Below are positions 1 through 8,915 of a stretch of DNA of 41,282 nt, piece after piece. Under the pieces are notes generated by a model, which did no database searches, was not told the DNA's origin, and worked only from the letters and a program-made list of their open reading frames with translations. A program made the position numbers and the translations under genes. This DNA comes from Phormidium tenue FACHB-1050 (GTDB taxonomy: Bacteria; Cyanobacteriota; Cyanobacteriia; Pseudanabaenales; Pseudanabaenaceae). Where the stretch lies: the NCBI RefSeq assembly GCF_014696925.1, contig NZ_JACJQY010000048.1, forward strand, positions 1-41,282, in the 5' to 3' direction. Position 1 is the stretch's first letter. The number at the start of each line of letters is the position of its first letter.

Positions 1-3000
1 AAATTTTGCAGCGACATGATTCTCTAAGATCGATCTTTCCAGTAATCGACGGTTTACCAGTTCAGCAGATTTTGCCATTACAATTCTTACCTTTAAGAAC
101 TATAAATCTTCTGACTCTAACGGAAAATGACCAAACAGAAAAAACTCATCAATTAGCAAGGGAAGAAGCACAACGACCTTTTGATCTGACAAAAGATTTG
201 CTTATCCGTTCAACCTTATTGCAATTAGGAGAAACCTCAAACGTTCTACTCTTAACAACACATCATATTGTTTCCGATGATTGGTCGCTCAGAATATTGC
301 AAAAGGAGCTGTCTGTAATCTATACAGCATTTCGGCAGGGTCGGATTTCTCCACTAAAAGAGCTAGACATTCAGTACGTTGACTATGTGTATTGGCAGCA
401 GAAACGACTGAACGAGAAATTTCTTGATCAGCAATTAGTCTATTGGGAAAAACAATTAGCCTATGCACCACCGATATTAGACTTCCCAACCGATCGTCCT
501 CGTACAGTAACTCAAACCTACCAAGGTGAGACTGAGTTCTTTATACTTGATGTAGAACTCACACGTCAAGTCAAAATCCTTAGTCAACGTACAGGTATAA
601 CCCTGTTTATGTTGCTATTATCAGCTTTTGCAATTTTGCTTTCACGCTATAGTAGGCAACAAGACGTGGTGATTGGATCTCCAATTGCTAATCGTAACCG
701 AAAGGAACTGGAGTCCTTGATTGGCTGTTTTATTAATCTTCTGGCTTTACGAATTGATTTGACTGGTGACCCCACTTTTACAGAGCTTATTCAGAGGGTA
801 AAGGATGTTTCTCTTGGTGCTTATGCACACCAAGAACTTCCATTCGATAAATTAGTAGAAAAGCTATGCCCTAGTCGTAGTTTTAGCTATTCGCCAATAT
901 TCCAAGTAATGTTTGTATTGCAAAATGCTCCTGTAGAAATCTCAGAGCCTGTAGATTTAAAGCTAATTCCTCTGAATTCAGAGACAGGAACAGCACAATA
1001 CGATCTCACTCTGATGATGGAGGAGACGGAAATTGGGTTGAGTGGTCATTTTGAATACAACAGCGGACTATTTGATCGACTAACCATCAAACGATTGATT
1101 AGTCATTTCCAAATTTTACTAGAAAGCATTGTTGCTAATCCTAAACAGTTGATTTCTCAACTGCCAATACTAACTGAAAGAGAAAAGCTACAATTATTAG
1201 TTGAGTGGAATGACACTAGCACAGATTATCCTCAGGACAGATGTATTCACCATTTGTTTGAGGAGCAAGTGGAACGAACTCCCGATGCGATCGCTGTTTC
1301 CTTCCAAGACCAGAACCTAACTTATCGAGAACTAAATAGCCGAGCCAATCAACTTGCCCATTACTTACAGAATCTTGGCGTAAAGCCAAATGTATTGGTT
1401 GGTATTTGCATAGAACGCTCCCTAGAAATGATGGTGGGCTTATTGGGAATACTCAAAGCAGGTGGAGCATATGTGCCTTTAGATCCCAACTATCCTCAAG
1501 AAAGAATTGAGTATATGATTGCGGATGCTCAAATGCCAGTGCTGTTAACTCAATCTAAGTGGAAAATCCAAGAACATCAAGCTCAAGTTATTTGTCTTGA
1601 TTCAGACTGGGAAAAAATCGCTTATCAAAATCCAGACAATCCTGCTCCCATAAATGACAACCAACATGTAGCCTATGTCATTTATACCTCTGGCTCCACA
1701 GGTAAGCCGAAAGGAGTGATGATTGGTCAGAAAGCATTAGTCAGCTTTGTGCAAACAGCTATCGCTGAATATAAAATATCAGAAAGCGATCGCGTACTCC
1801 AGTTTGCCTCAATTAACTTTGATGCGGCAGTTGAAGAGATTTTTCCCTCTTTGTGTACGGGTGCTACTTTGGTATTGCGTACCGACAAGATGCTGTCTGA
1901 CTTACGAACATTTTTTCAAGCATGTGAGGATTTGCGTCTAAGTGTGTTAGATCTGCCAACAGCATACTGGCATCAGTTAGCTGCGGAGCTAGCAAGCACA
2001 AATGAATCTTTTCCAGAATCTTTGCGGTTAGTTATTATTGGAGGAGAAAAGGTACTGCTCGAACCAGTTAGAGATTGGCAGCAGTATGTTACTAAATCTG
2101 GAAAAGGCGATCGCTTACAACTGATTAATACCTATGGACCCACGGAAACGACTGTCGTAGCTACGCTCTATCGAATCCCAAACACATTCTCAAACATTAG
2201 CGAAGTTCCAATTGGTCGCCCTCTAGCCCATCTCCAAACTTATATCCTCGATTCACAATTACAACCAGTTCCCATAGGAGTAACTGGAGAACTACACATA
2301 GGTGGAGATAGCTTGGCAATAGGCTATCTCAATCGTCCAGACCTAACAGATGAGAAATTCATCCCTAATCCTTTCAGTTCACAATCAGGCAGCCGTCTTT
2401 ACAAAACTGGCGACTTAGCGCGTTATCTATCAGATGGCAACATTGAATACCTTGGACGCATTGATAACCAAGTCAAAATCCGTGGTTTCCGTATTGAGTT
2501 AGGCGAAGTAGAGACAGCCCTCTCTCAACATCCTCATCTCCGAGCAACTATTGTTACAACAAGAGAGGATACCCCAGGCGATAAACGCCTTGTTGCCTAT
2601 GTTGTTACAGAAGATCAAACTCAAGACATCGATCTTAGAGCTTTTCTAAAAGAGCGGCTACCGAGTTACATGATACCAAGTGCATTTGTCTTCTTAGAGG
2701 AAATGCCGATCACCCCTAATGGTAAAATAGATTATCGCAGCTTACCTGCACCAGATACATCTAGTACGCAATTAGAAAAGAATTTTGTCCCTCCCCGTAA
2801 TTCGACAGAAGAGACTCTCGCCAAGATTTGGTCTTACATATTAGGTGTGGAACGGGTTGGTATTAATGATAATTTCTTTGAGTTGGGTGGACATTCTTTA
2901 TTGTCAGTACGACTGATATCAGAAATTGAGAAGGCTTTTAATTATCAGATACCTCTGTCGTCATTATTCAAAATCAGTACCATAGCTGAAATTGCGGATC

Positions 3001-3926
3001 TAATTAGTTCTCAGCCTCAGGAGACAACCATTGAAAAAGAAAGTTCTTTAGGTTTAAATCTTGATGACTATAGAGCTTTAATTTCCCATAGTGCAGGTAA
3101 AACTGGCTTGCGTTTGGGTAAGCGTGGACTAATCATCAATACTTTGCCAGATGTGCAAACTACGTCTAAGCCTTTTATATGGATTGGGGAAGGGAGAACT
3201 AGCAAAAAACTTAAACTTAATCGCCCTGTCTATGTAATGCCTGGTGCTAGTCTTTCAGTATCAATGAATTCTCATGATAACTACATCTCTACGATTTCAA
3301 CTTTGTTAGTGGATGAGTTGTTGAGTGCCCAACCTGTTGGGTCTTATTCTTTGGGAGGTTGGTGCTACAACGGTCTGGTTGCCTTAGAAATGGCTCAACA
3401 GTTACGCGCTATGGGTAAGCAAGTTGATTTAGTATCACTCATTGATACTCCCGGAAAATCAAAGATTTTTGAATTTACTAACAAGGTAAACTCTTCTCTA
3501 GGTACTCTCAGATTTCATTTGTTTCAGATCTCTAAGTTATCTCTTAAAGATAAGTGGCATTACATCAAATCTAGGGTTAAGCGTTCACAGCCTGATTCTA
3601 ATAATTTAAAGACGGAAACGAAGAAGGAAAAATTTAAGTTTGATCAAGAGGCTGTAGATGTGCTGGGCAAAGCTGGAGATGACTATGAGCCTAAACATTA
3701 CTCTGGAAAGATTTTGTTGGTCATTGGGAATGAGCAGGTTGTTCATGGTCAGAAAGATATCAAGCACTTTGATCTTTCTTGGTTATTTCCTACCTTTGGT
3801 TGGGGTAATTTGTTTCAGGGTAAAGTTCATCTAGCTAAGATTAAATGCGATCACCTTGAGTTAATGGAAGAGCCTTTTTGTCAAGAAGTAGGTCAAACTA
3901 TTCAGACGATAGAGGATGAGAGTTGA
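1..3926 (+). CDS. Non-ribosomal peptide synthetase, terminal module C-A-T-TE (5' partial)
   Basis: The reading frame is already open at the left edge, with first full codon at 3, so the N-terminus lies outside the window. Domains by residue (counted from the codon at 6): condensation about 1-400 with HHIVSDDWS at 86-94; adenylation about 410-930 with YTSGSTGKPKG near 560, TYGPTETT, YKTGDLARY and NGKIDY; carrier domain with FFELGGHSLLS and phosphopantetheine Ser 964; thioesterase about 1080-1306. Aligning by eye to GrsA gives a pocket code D-A-E-D-I-G-T-V-V-K, with two acidic residues, which suggests a basic residue such as lysine (inference). The thioesterase has GGWCYNG instead of the usual GGWSFGG, so the nucleophile is Cys 1120; Asp 1147 and His 1283 could complete a triad. 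The module would load, condense and release the last residue of a peptide. Upstream modules are not visible, so the product cannot be named. Confidence 0.95.
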   Translation, partial: ILQRHDSLRSIFPVIDGLPVQQILPLQFLPLRTINLLTLTENDQTEKTHQLAREEAQRPFDLTKDLLIRSTLLQLGETSNVLLLTTHHIVSDDWSLRILQKELSVIYTAFRQGRISPLKELDIQYVDYVYWQQKRLNEKFLDQQLVYWEKQLAYAPPILDFPTDRPRTVTQTYQGETEFFILDVELTRQVKILSQRTGITLFMLLLSAFAILLSRYSRQQDVVIGSPIANRNRKELESLIGCFINLLALRIDLTGDPTFTELIQRVKDVSLGAYAHQELPFDKLVEKLCPSRSFSYSPIFQVMFVLQNAPVEISEPVDLKLIPLNSETGTAQYDLTLMMEETEIGLSGHFEYNSGLFDRLTIKRLISHFQILLESIVANPKQLISQLPILTEREKLQLLVEWNDTSTDYPQDRCIHHLFEEQVERTPDAIAVSFQDQNLTYRELNSRANQLAHYLQNLGVKPNVLVGICIERSLEMMVGLLGILKAGGAYVPLDPNYPQERIEYMIADAQMPVLLTQSKWKIQEHQAQVICLDSDWEKIAYQNPDNPAPINDNQHVAYVIYTSGSTGKPKGVMIGQKALVSFVQTAIAEYKISESDRVLQFASINFDAAVEEIFPSLCTGATLVLRTDKMLSDLRTFFQACEDLRLSVLDLPTAYWHQLAAELASTNESFPESLRLVIIGGEKVLLEPVRDWQQYVTKSGKGDRLQLINTYGPTETTVVATLYRIPNTFSNISEVPIGRPLAHLQTYILDSQLQPVPIGVTGELHIGGDSLAIGYLNRPDLTDEKFIPNPFSSQSGSRLYKTGDLARYLSDGNIEYLGRIDNQVKIRGFRIELGEVETALSQHPHLRATIVTTREDTPGDKRLVAYVVTEDQTQDIDLRAFLKERLPSYMIPSAFVFLEEMPITPNGKIDYRSLPAPDTSSTQLEKNFVPPRNSTEETLAKIWSYILGVERVGINDNFFELGGHSLLSVRLISEIEKAFNYQIPLSSLFKISTIAEIADLISSQPQETTIEKESSLGLNLDDYRALISHSAGKTGLRLGKRGLIINTLPDVQTTSKPFIWIGEGRTSKKLKLNRPVYVMPGASLSVSMNSHDNYISTISTLLVDELLSAQPVGSYSLGGWCYNGLVALEMAQQLRAMGKQVDLVSLIDTPGKSKIFEFTNKVNSSLGTLRFHLFQISKLSLKDKWHYIKSRVKRSQPDSNNLKTETKKEKFKFDQEAVDVLGKAGDDYEPKHYSGKILLVIGNEQVVHGQKDIKHFDLSWLFPTFGWGNLFQGKVHLAKIKCDHLELMEEPFCQEVGQTIQTIEDES

Positions 3927-3957
3927 GTTATCGCTTAAAGTTAAAAAAAACAAAGTT

Positions 3958-3981
3958 AAAAAACGCCCTAGGGCGTTTTTT
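3958..3981 (+). terminator. Intrinsic terminator after the NRPS
   Basis: A perfect 24-bp palindrome, AAAAAACGCCCT followed by AGGGCGTTTTTT, starts 31 bp after the NRPS stop. It folds into a GC stem with an A tract before and a T tract after, as expected of a Rho-independent terminator. The symmetry lets it work on both strands. Confidence 0.8.
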
Positions 3982-3984
3982 AGC

Positions 3985-4095
3985 TATAGCAAAGCAAGTT
4001 TTGCTTAGGACATAAAACCCAAGAATCGAGTGGCGGCGCTTCGCGCCGCCACTCGATTCTTGGGTTTTGGTTTGTACTAGCTAACTCTTTTTTTT
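3985..4095. repeat. Dispersed palindromic element, copy 1 (111 bp)
   Basis: It begins TATAGCAAAGCAAG, holds a perfect 55-bp hairpin at 4014-4068 (26-bp arms, TTC loop, core GCGGCGCTTCGCGCCGC), and ends in CTAACTC plus a T run. A nearly identical copy lies at 19887-19996. It sits between the convergent NRPS and SppA genes. It looks like a non-autonomous mobile palindrome (MITE- or REP-like); no transposase is linked to it here. Confidence 0.85.
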
Positions 4096-4100
4096 CTGTA

Positions 4101-4901
4101 TTATTGCCACATCCAGAGAGGCATTCCACTGGTTTCTGCTTCAAATTGGAGTCGGGCGATCGCACTGTCAGAACCACTAGGCAAGAATTTACTGGCAAAG
4201 GATTTTGGTGGCTTAATTGTAAAAACTTTAGTGGTTTTGGGATCAAGTCCCACTAGTTCGGCAGCATAGCGTCTTGCATCTTCTTCAGTGCCAATGCGAT
4301 CAACTAAACCCAATTCAACAGCTTGCTCACCTGTGAATACTCGTCCATCGGCGAACGATCGCACTGTAGCGGGGCTAAGTTTCCTACCTTCGGCTACGGT
4401 TTCCACAAACTGGTTGTAGCTGCTGTCGATTAACGATTGCAAGATCACTCTTTCTTCGGGAGTGATTTCGCGATCAAAGGAGAGAATATCTTTGTACGCG
4501 CCAGATTTGATTACTTTAAAGGAAACGCCAATCTTATCAAGTAATTTTTCGATATTGTTGCCGCGCAAAATTACGCCGATGCTACCTGTAATTGTGCCAG
4601 CATTAGAAATGATGTAATCTGCGCCAACACCAATATATACGCCGCCACTCGCGGAAATATTGCCAAAACTAGCAACTACTTTTACTTTTTCTCGTAGTCG
4701 CTTGAGAGCGGCATATATTTCTTGAGAGTCGCCGACGGTTCCCCCAGGACTGTCAATCCGAAGTAATAGCGCGGGAAATTTCTGCTCCTCCACAAATTCA
4801 AGAGCTTCAAGAACTCGAGTCCTTGTGCCTGACCCGATCGCCCCCGTGATTTCAATACGTGCGATTTTTTTGCGAAATTTGCGTTTTAAAAAGCCGAACA
4901 T
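4101..4901 (-). CDS. sppA: Signal peptide peptidase SppA, short form
   Basis: The 266-aa protein belongs to the S49 serine protease family, which cleaves residual signal peptides and, in cyanobacteria, has been linked to thylakoid and phycobilisome protein turnover. Visible features are RIDSPGGTVGDS, the nucleophile region GNISASGGVYIG, and GAYKDILSFDREITPEER, which carries the probable general-base lysine. This is the single-domain form of about 36 kDa or less rather than the duplicated 67-kDa type. The N-terminus starts MFGFLKRKFRKK and shows no clear membrane helix, so the protein may be soluble or peripheral. The ATG at 4901 begins directly before the conserved beta strand. It is convergent with the NRPS. 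Confidence 0.88.
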   Translation of the reverse strand: MFGFLKRKFRKKIARIEITGAIGSGTRTRVLEALEFVEEQKFPALLLRIDSPGGTVGDSQEIYAALKRLREKVKVVASFGNISASGGVYIGVGADYIISNAGTITGSIGVILRGNNIEKLLDKIGVSFKVIKSGAYKDILSFDREITPEERVILQSLIDSSYNQFVETVAEGRKLSPATVRSFADGRVFTGEQAVELGLVDRIGTEEDARRYAAELVGLDPKTTKVFTIKPPKSFASKFLPSGSDSAIARLQFEAETSGMPLWMWQ

Positions 4902-5189
4902 TAAATTATGAGTTGTGTTTTTGATTTGACTTTTACCATCTTAGCTTCTTACCGCAAATGATTGTCTGCACTGGATTTCTGCCAATACAAAGTAGCTTAA
5001 GCTACAAAAAATTACGAAAGGAGATGTCGTTCTGTTCATAGGGAAATATCTATATGGTAAAGGTAGGCGACGCTTTGCATTGCCTACTTTTACTATTTTT
5101 GGTTTTTGAGAATAGCTAAAAACCAATGATCAAAAGCTGTATCCTAAATATATTCAAGCTAAACATTTCGCAATATATTAAAACCCCAA
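4902..5189. other. Divergent spacer between sppA and the GT2 gene
   Basis: This 288-bp spacer should contain the promoters of two divergent genes. Two symmetric elements are visible: the perfect 14-bp palindrome GTAGCTTAAGCTAC at 4992-5005, and a hairpin at 5059-5090 with arms GTAGGC and GCCTAC and an interior rich in GC-TTT-GC. The second resembles the palindrome family found elsewhere in the window. I see no convincing gene here. Confidence 0.5.
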
Positions 5190-6551
5190 ATGCACGAGAC
5201 GGACTTTCGTAGCAGCCTTCAGACAGGAGGCGATCGCCGCAGACTCAAAACGATCATTGTGTTGACAATTGTCTATGGATTGACAGTTGGGATGCATTTT
5301 GCCCCTTGGAGTCGCTGGCTGCTGTTAGGGTTATTTAGTATTCAGGCTTTGCGGTTGATATTTGCGCCGCCTGCGATCGCACCAGCAGCTAATCACAAAA
5401 TCGATGCAGAAAAAGATTCAGATCAAGATTTACCATTTTTCTCACTGCTAGCATCGGCAAAAAATGAAGAAGCCGTAATTGGTAATTTAGTTAAAAATTT
5501 GTGCCAGCTCGATTATCAAAGCGATCGCTTTGAGGTCTGGATTGTTGATGACAATAGCAGCGATCGCACGCCTGAAGTTTTAGAATTACTGAAGCAGAAA
5601 TATCCACAATTAAAGACTCTGCGACGTGGTGATGATGCTCAGGGGGGAAAGTCGGGCGCTTTAAATCAAGTTTTAAGTTTAACGAAAGGCGATCTTATTG
5701 GTGTGTTTGATGCTGATGCCCAAGTACCTGCGGATGTGTTGCGATCGCTTGTACCCGTATTCCAACAACCAAAAGTTGGGGCTGTCCAGTTACGCAAGGC
5801 GATCGCCAATGCCTCTGAGAACTGGTGGACAGCAGGACAGTCAGCCGAAATGGCTCTGGATTGGTGTTTGCAGGATTTACGAATTCGGGTTGGCGGTGTG
5901 GGGGAATTGCGCGGCAATGGTCAATTTGTGCGCCTTACCGCCCTCAAAGACTGCGGTAGTTGGAATGAGCAAACTATTACGGATGATCTTGACCTCACGA
6001 TCCGACTGCATTTATGTCAATGGGATATTGCTTGTTTAAATTTCCCTGCGGTACAGGAAGAAGGTGTGGTGACAGCAAAACAGCTATGGCATCAGCGCAA
6101 TCGTTGGGCTGAAGGTGGCTTCCAACGCTATCTGGATTATGCGAATCTATTGCTAAGTGGACGCATGGGATTCTTAAAAACCTTTGATGCTTCACTGTTC
6201 TATATCAATCAATATTTACTAACCGTTGCCTTTATTCCCGATACGATCGCGGCGATTGTACTAAGACATAACCCGATGTTGCCTGCGATCGCGGGTTTTT
6301 CCCTTGCTTTAAGCTCAGTAACTATGGCTTTTGGACTGCGACGGGCTTATCAAATGTCATGGCGATCGGCGATCTGGCAAACGGTTTCTGGCATGATTTA
6401 TATGCTGCATTGGATTCCTGTGATTGCCAGTGTGACGCTGAGAATGTGCGTTCTTCCGAAGCGTTTAAAATGGGTAAAAACCCAACACCAAGGTGCGGGA
6501 GAGAATTTATTGGCTGATATCGAACTTCAAGAGATAGAAAACCATGCATGA
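5190..6551 (+). CDS. mgdA: GT2 glycosyltransferase, probable monoglucosyldiacylglycerol synthase
   Basis: The 453-aa membrane glycosyltransferase has two hydrophobic segments near residues 21-60, a cytosolic GT2 catalytic domain, and several hydrophobic segments after about residue 330. Motifs are VDDNSSD near 119-125, DADA at 174-177, TDDLD at 264-268 and QRNRW at 302-306, the processive-type D,D,D,QxxRW set. The N-terminal pattern and RGNGQFVR closely resemble, from memory, the cyanobacterial enzyme Sll1377, which makes glucosyl-diacylglycerol, the precursor of thylakoid galactolipids. Another lipid or polysaccharide GT2 remains possible. The ATG at 5190 has no strong ribosome binding site. 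Its stop overlaps the next gene by 8 nt, suggesting translational coupling. Confidence 0.78.
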   Translation: MHETDFRSSLQTGGDRRRLKTIIVLTIVYGLTVGMHFAPWSRWLLLGLFSIQALRLIFAPPAIAPAANHKIDAEKDSDQDLPFFSLLASAKNEEAVIGNLVKNLCQLDYQSDRFEVWIVDDNSSDRTPEVLELLKQKYPQLKTLRRGDDAQGGKSGALNQVLSLTKGDLIGVFDADAQVPADVLRSLVPVFQQPKVGAVQLRKAIANASENWWTAGQSAEMALDWCLQDLRIRVGGVGELRGNGQFVRLTALKDCGSWNEQTITDDLDLTIRLHLCQWDIACLNFPAVQEEGVVTAKQLWHQRNRWAEGGFQRYLDYANLLLSGRMGFLKTFDASLFYINQYLLTVAFIPDTIAAIVLRHNPMLPAIAGFSLALSSVTMAFGLRRAYQMSWRSAIWQTVSGMIYMLHWIPVIASVTLRMCVLPKRLKWVKTQHQGAGENLLADIELQEIENHA

Positions 6552-7719
6552 TTGGATTGTAATCGGTGGAGGAATCACAGGTATATCGCTGAGCTATGAA
6601 CTGCAAAAGGCTGGCTTTTCGGTATTGCTAATTGAGCAGCATCAACAACTTCAGGGTGGCAGTAGTCTTGGCTATGGGGGCATCTCATACTGGGCTGGCT
6701 CAACGGCTCTCACGCAACAACTTTGCCAAGAGGGAATTACTAGACAACGAGAACTTTCCCATGAGCTAGGCATGGATACGGAGTTTCGTGAGATTGATTT
6801 GCTATTGACTCTCGAACCTGACGCAGATTCAGAAGCTATTCTCGCGCAATATGCTAATTGCATGATTCCCTCGACTTTGCTCAACGCACAGGAAGCCGTT
6901 GAGCGCGAGCCGCAATTAAATGTTAATGGAATTGGTGGAGCTTTACTGCTGCCCCATGCTCACATTAATTTAAATTGTTTTGTTAAGGCTCATCAGCAAG
7001 CAATCCAAAAATTGGGCGGCGAAATTATTTACACTAAAGTCAATCAAATCTTAATTGAGGGCAATCGCGTCGCTGGTGTAACTACAGAACAGGGAGAATT
7101 TCGCAGTGAACGGGTAGCTGTTTGTGCAGGAGGCTTATCTCGCGCTCTACTTAAAGCATCAGGGATTCACGCCAGAATCTATTACACCCATGCCGAAGCG
7201 ATTGAGACAGAACCAGTTGATCTCGAATTGAGATCGATGGTAATGCCTGCGGATACTAAGCGCTATGAATTAGAAGGAGCAACTAAGGACATTGATCAAG
7301 ATGCTATTTGGGATGTGGCTGGGCATGAGCTATTACCTCCTTCGATTGATGCTGGAGCGATTCAGTTTTGCGATCGCCGCATTAGATTTGGTCAACTTAG
7401 CCGCGTTTTAACTGATCCTTACGCAGCGATCGATCCCATTGAAAGTGAATTGGCTATTCGTGCTTATGTCAGTAAAGTTCTACCCAAAGTTGGTGAGTTA
7501 AAGGGCAAATGGCGAAATTGTTTGGTTGCTTTTAGTAGTGACAATTTACCGCTAGTTGGTTCACTAAAGGAATACGAAAACCTCCATCTATTCTCTGGAT
7601 TCACTAGTCCAACTGTTTATGTACCGACTCTATCGAGAAGGTTTGCAGAACATGCGAAGGGTAAAGCTGATGAGATCATTGACGCACTCTCTCCTCAAAG
7701 ATTTTCAGCAATTGCTTAA
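6544..7719 (+). CDS. FAD-dependent oxidoreductase, DAO family
   Basis: The 391-aa protein starts MHDWIVIGGGITGISLSYEL, a Rossmann dinucleotide fold with GxGxxG at residues 8-13, followed by an acidic end of strand two (LLIEQ). The layout is that of the glycine/D-amino-acid oxidase (DadA/ThiO/glycerol-3-phosphate dehydrogenase) superfamily, with a C-terminal FAD contact near SDNLPLVGSLKEYENLHLFSGF. The substrate cannot be read from the sequence. The start ATG overlaps the end of the GT2 gene by 8 nt, so the two are probably one operon, although no shared pathway is obvious. Confidence 0.8.
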   Translation: MHDWIVIGGGITGISLSYELQKAGFSVLLIEQHQQLQGGSSLGYGGISYWAGSTALTQQLCQEGITRQRELSHELGMDTEFREIDLLLTLEPDADSEAILAQYANCMIPSTLLNAQEAVEREPQLNVNGIGGALLLPHAHINLNCFVKAHQQAIQKLGGEIIYTKVNQILIEGNRVAGVTTEQGEFRSERVAVCAGGLSRALLKASGIHARIYYTHAEAIETEPVDLELRSMVMPADTKRYELEGATKDIDQDAIWDVAGHELLPPSIDAGAIQFCDRRIRFGQLSRVLTDPYAAIDPIESELAIRAYVSKVLPKVGELKGKWRNCLVAFSSDNLPLVGSLKEYENLHLFSGFTSPTVYVPTLSRRFAEHAKGKADEIIDALSPQRFSAIA

Positions 7720-7742
7720 CTTATAGCATTCTGAGCTATAGC

Positions 7743-7797
7743 AAAGTCCAAAATAAAAGTAGCGGCGCTTCGCGCCGCTACTTTTATTTTGGACTTT
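7743..7797. repeat. 55-bp perfect palindrome of the dispersed family
   Basis: AAAGTCCAAAATAAAAG begins a 26-bp arm that pairs perfectly with the other arm across a TTC loop. The core GCGGCGCTTCGCGCCGC matches copy 1 at 4014-4068 but the outer arm sequence differs. It is preceded by GCTATAGCAAAG, shared with the other copies. It lies between the convergent oxidoreductase and SDR genes and could also terminate transcription. Confidence 0.85.
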
Positions 7798-7868
7798 GGT
7801 TTTATACCAATTCACGAAAGTGTTGCCACACTTTTGTGAATCGAAAACCAAACCCAGTAAGGGTTTTA

Positions 7869-7901
7869 AAAACATAAAATGGCTACGCCATTTTGTGTTT
7901 T
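7869..7901. repeat. 33-bp imperfect palindrome
   Basis: Arms AAAACATAAAATGGC and GCCATTTTGTGTTTT surround a TAC loop with one mismatch. It ends just before the stop of the SDR gene and may end its transcription. Confidence 0.65.
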
Positions 7902-7905
7902 GGTT

Positions 7906-8841
7906 TTACTTAACCTCAGCAAGCAAATTCGCTAGACGGGGATATTTAGAAGCTAGACCAAAGGTTTCGGGAGAGACGACATCATAGGTAAAGTGGCGCT
8001 GGGCAATGCAAAAACGATCCCACTCAGCAACTTCAATGCGGAATAGTTTGATCACCGTATCCACTAGCCACGGAGTTAATTCAAACTGCCAGCCAACTTT
8101 TAAATTTAAATGTTCGCAAAATTGTGAGATTAAATCCTGAACAGTTAAACGCTGCATTCCTAAGACTAGACGGGCTGGAGATGACGGGACTGAAGGAGCA
8201 GTGAGCAAATGCGTAACGATTTGAGCAATATCGATCGCATGGATAAAATGGAAACTACCATCGGTTTTTAAAAATCTCGCATAAGGCACATATTTGAGAA
8301 TGTCCTTGAGCCCCTTAGATAGATGGGAATAGGGTTTGTCAGCCGTACCACCAAAAACAAGAGTAGGGAATACAGTAATTAGGCGATCTCGAATAATTGA
8401 ATTTTCTAAAGTCTCTAGACAAGAGTGCTTTGAGGCAATGTAAGCTGTGCCAATTTCCCCTGCTTCTTGAATAATTTGATTATGAGAATCGAGAATGCTG
8501 GCGGTAGAGAAATAGATTGCCCGTTCGCATACCTGTGGATCGAGCATTGAAAATAGTTCAATGGTTTTGTCCCGATTAACCACAAATGCTTCTTCTCCCC
8601 CCCAACCTGCGGCTGTACTCACCACAAATTCCATTGTCCGAAGCAAGTCTTTATGATTGCCGATATTCTGCATGGAGTCTTCGATCACATGCACATTCGG
8701 GCGATCGCTAAGGTTGATTTGCAATTTATTGCGATCGCGTACTAGCAGATATAGCTCATAGTCAGTTTTTGCTAAGAGTTCTTCAATCAAATAATGTCCA
8801 ACACAACCACTCGCACCTGTAATAAAAACTTTTTTTGGCAT
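7906..8841 (-). CDS. NAD(P)-dependent epimerase/dehydratase-like SDR protein
   Basis: This 311-aa extended short-chain dehydrogenase starts MPKKVFITGASGCVGHYLIE, the GxxGxxG cofactor loop of an NAD-binding Rossmann fold. A serine in FSTAS (111-115) and YIASK (Y134, K138) give the Ser-Tyr-Lys active site. The family covers sugar-nucleotide epimerases, dehydratases and reductases; the C-terminal half, which sets the substrate, is not one I recognise. It is a single gene, 75 bp from the next upstream gene on the same strand. Confidence 0.82.
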   Translation of the reverse strand: MPKKVFITGASGCVGHYLIEELLAKTDYELYLLVRDRNKLQINLSDRPNVHVIEDSMQNIGNHKDLLRTMEFVVSTAAGWGGEEAFVVNRDKTIELFSMLDPQVCERAIYFSTASILDSHNQIIQEAGEIGTAYIASKHSCLETLENSIIRDRLITVFPTLVFGGTADKPYSHLSKGLKDILKYVPYARFLKTDGSFHFIHAIDIAQIVTHLLTAPSVPSSPARLVLGMQRLTVQDLISQFCEHLNLKVGWQFELTPWLVDTVIKLFRIEVAEWDRFCIAQRHFTYDVVSPETFGLASKYPRLANLLAEVK

Positions 8842-8915
8842 TCTCTTAATAACTCTTAGATTTTAATAATGGGTAATCAAGACCTTGCATAGCAAAGACT
8901 TGATTTCTGGCTTGA

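Noticed and set aside
3980-4246. Minus-strand open frame of 88 codons
   Set aside because: It runs through the palindromic element and the 3' end of sppA in another frame, and its peptide is low in recognisable features.
4941-5126. Minus-strand open frame of 61 codons before the GT2 gene
   Set aside because: It spans the two palindromes of the spacer and shows no family motif.
7796-7987. Plus-strand open frame of 63 codons
   Set aside because: It lies over the palindrome and the 3' end of the SDR gene in the opposite direction; no supporting motif.
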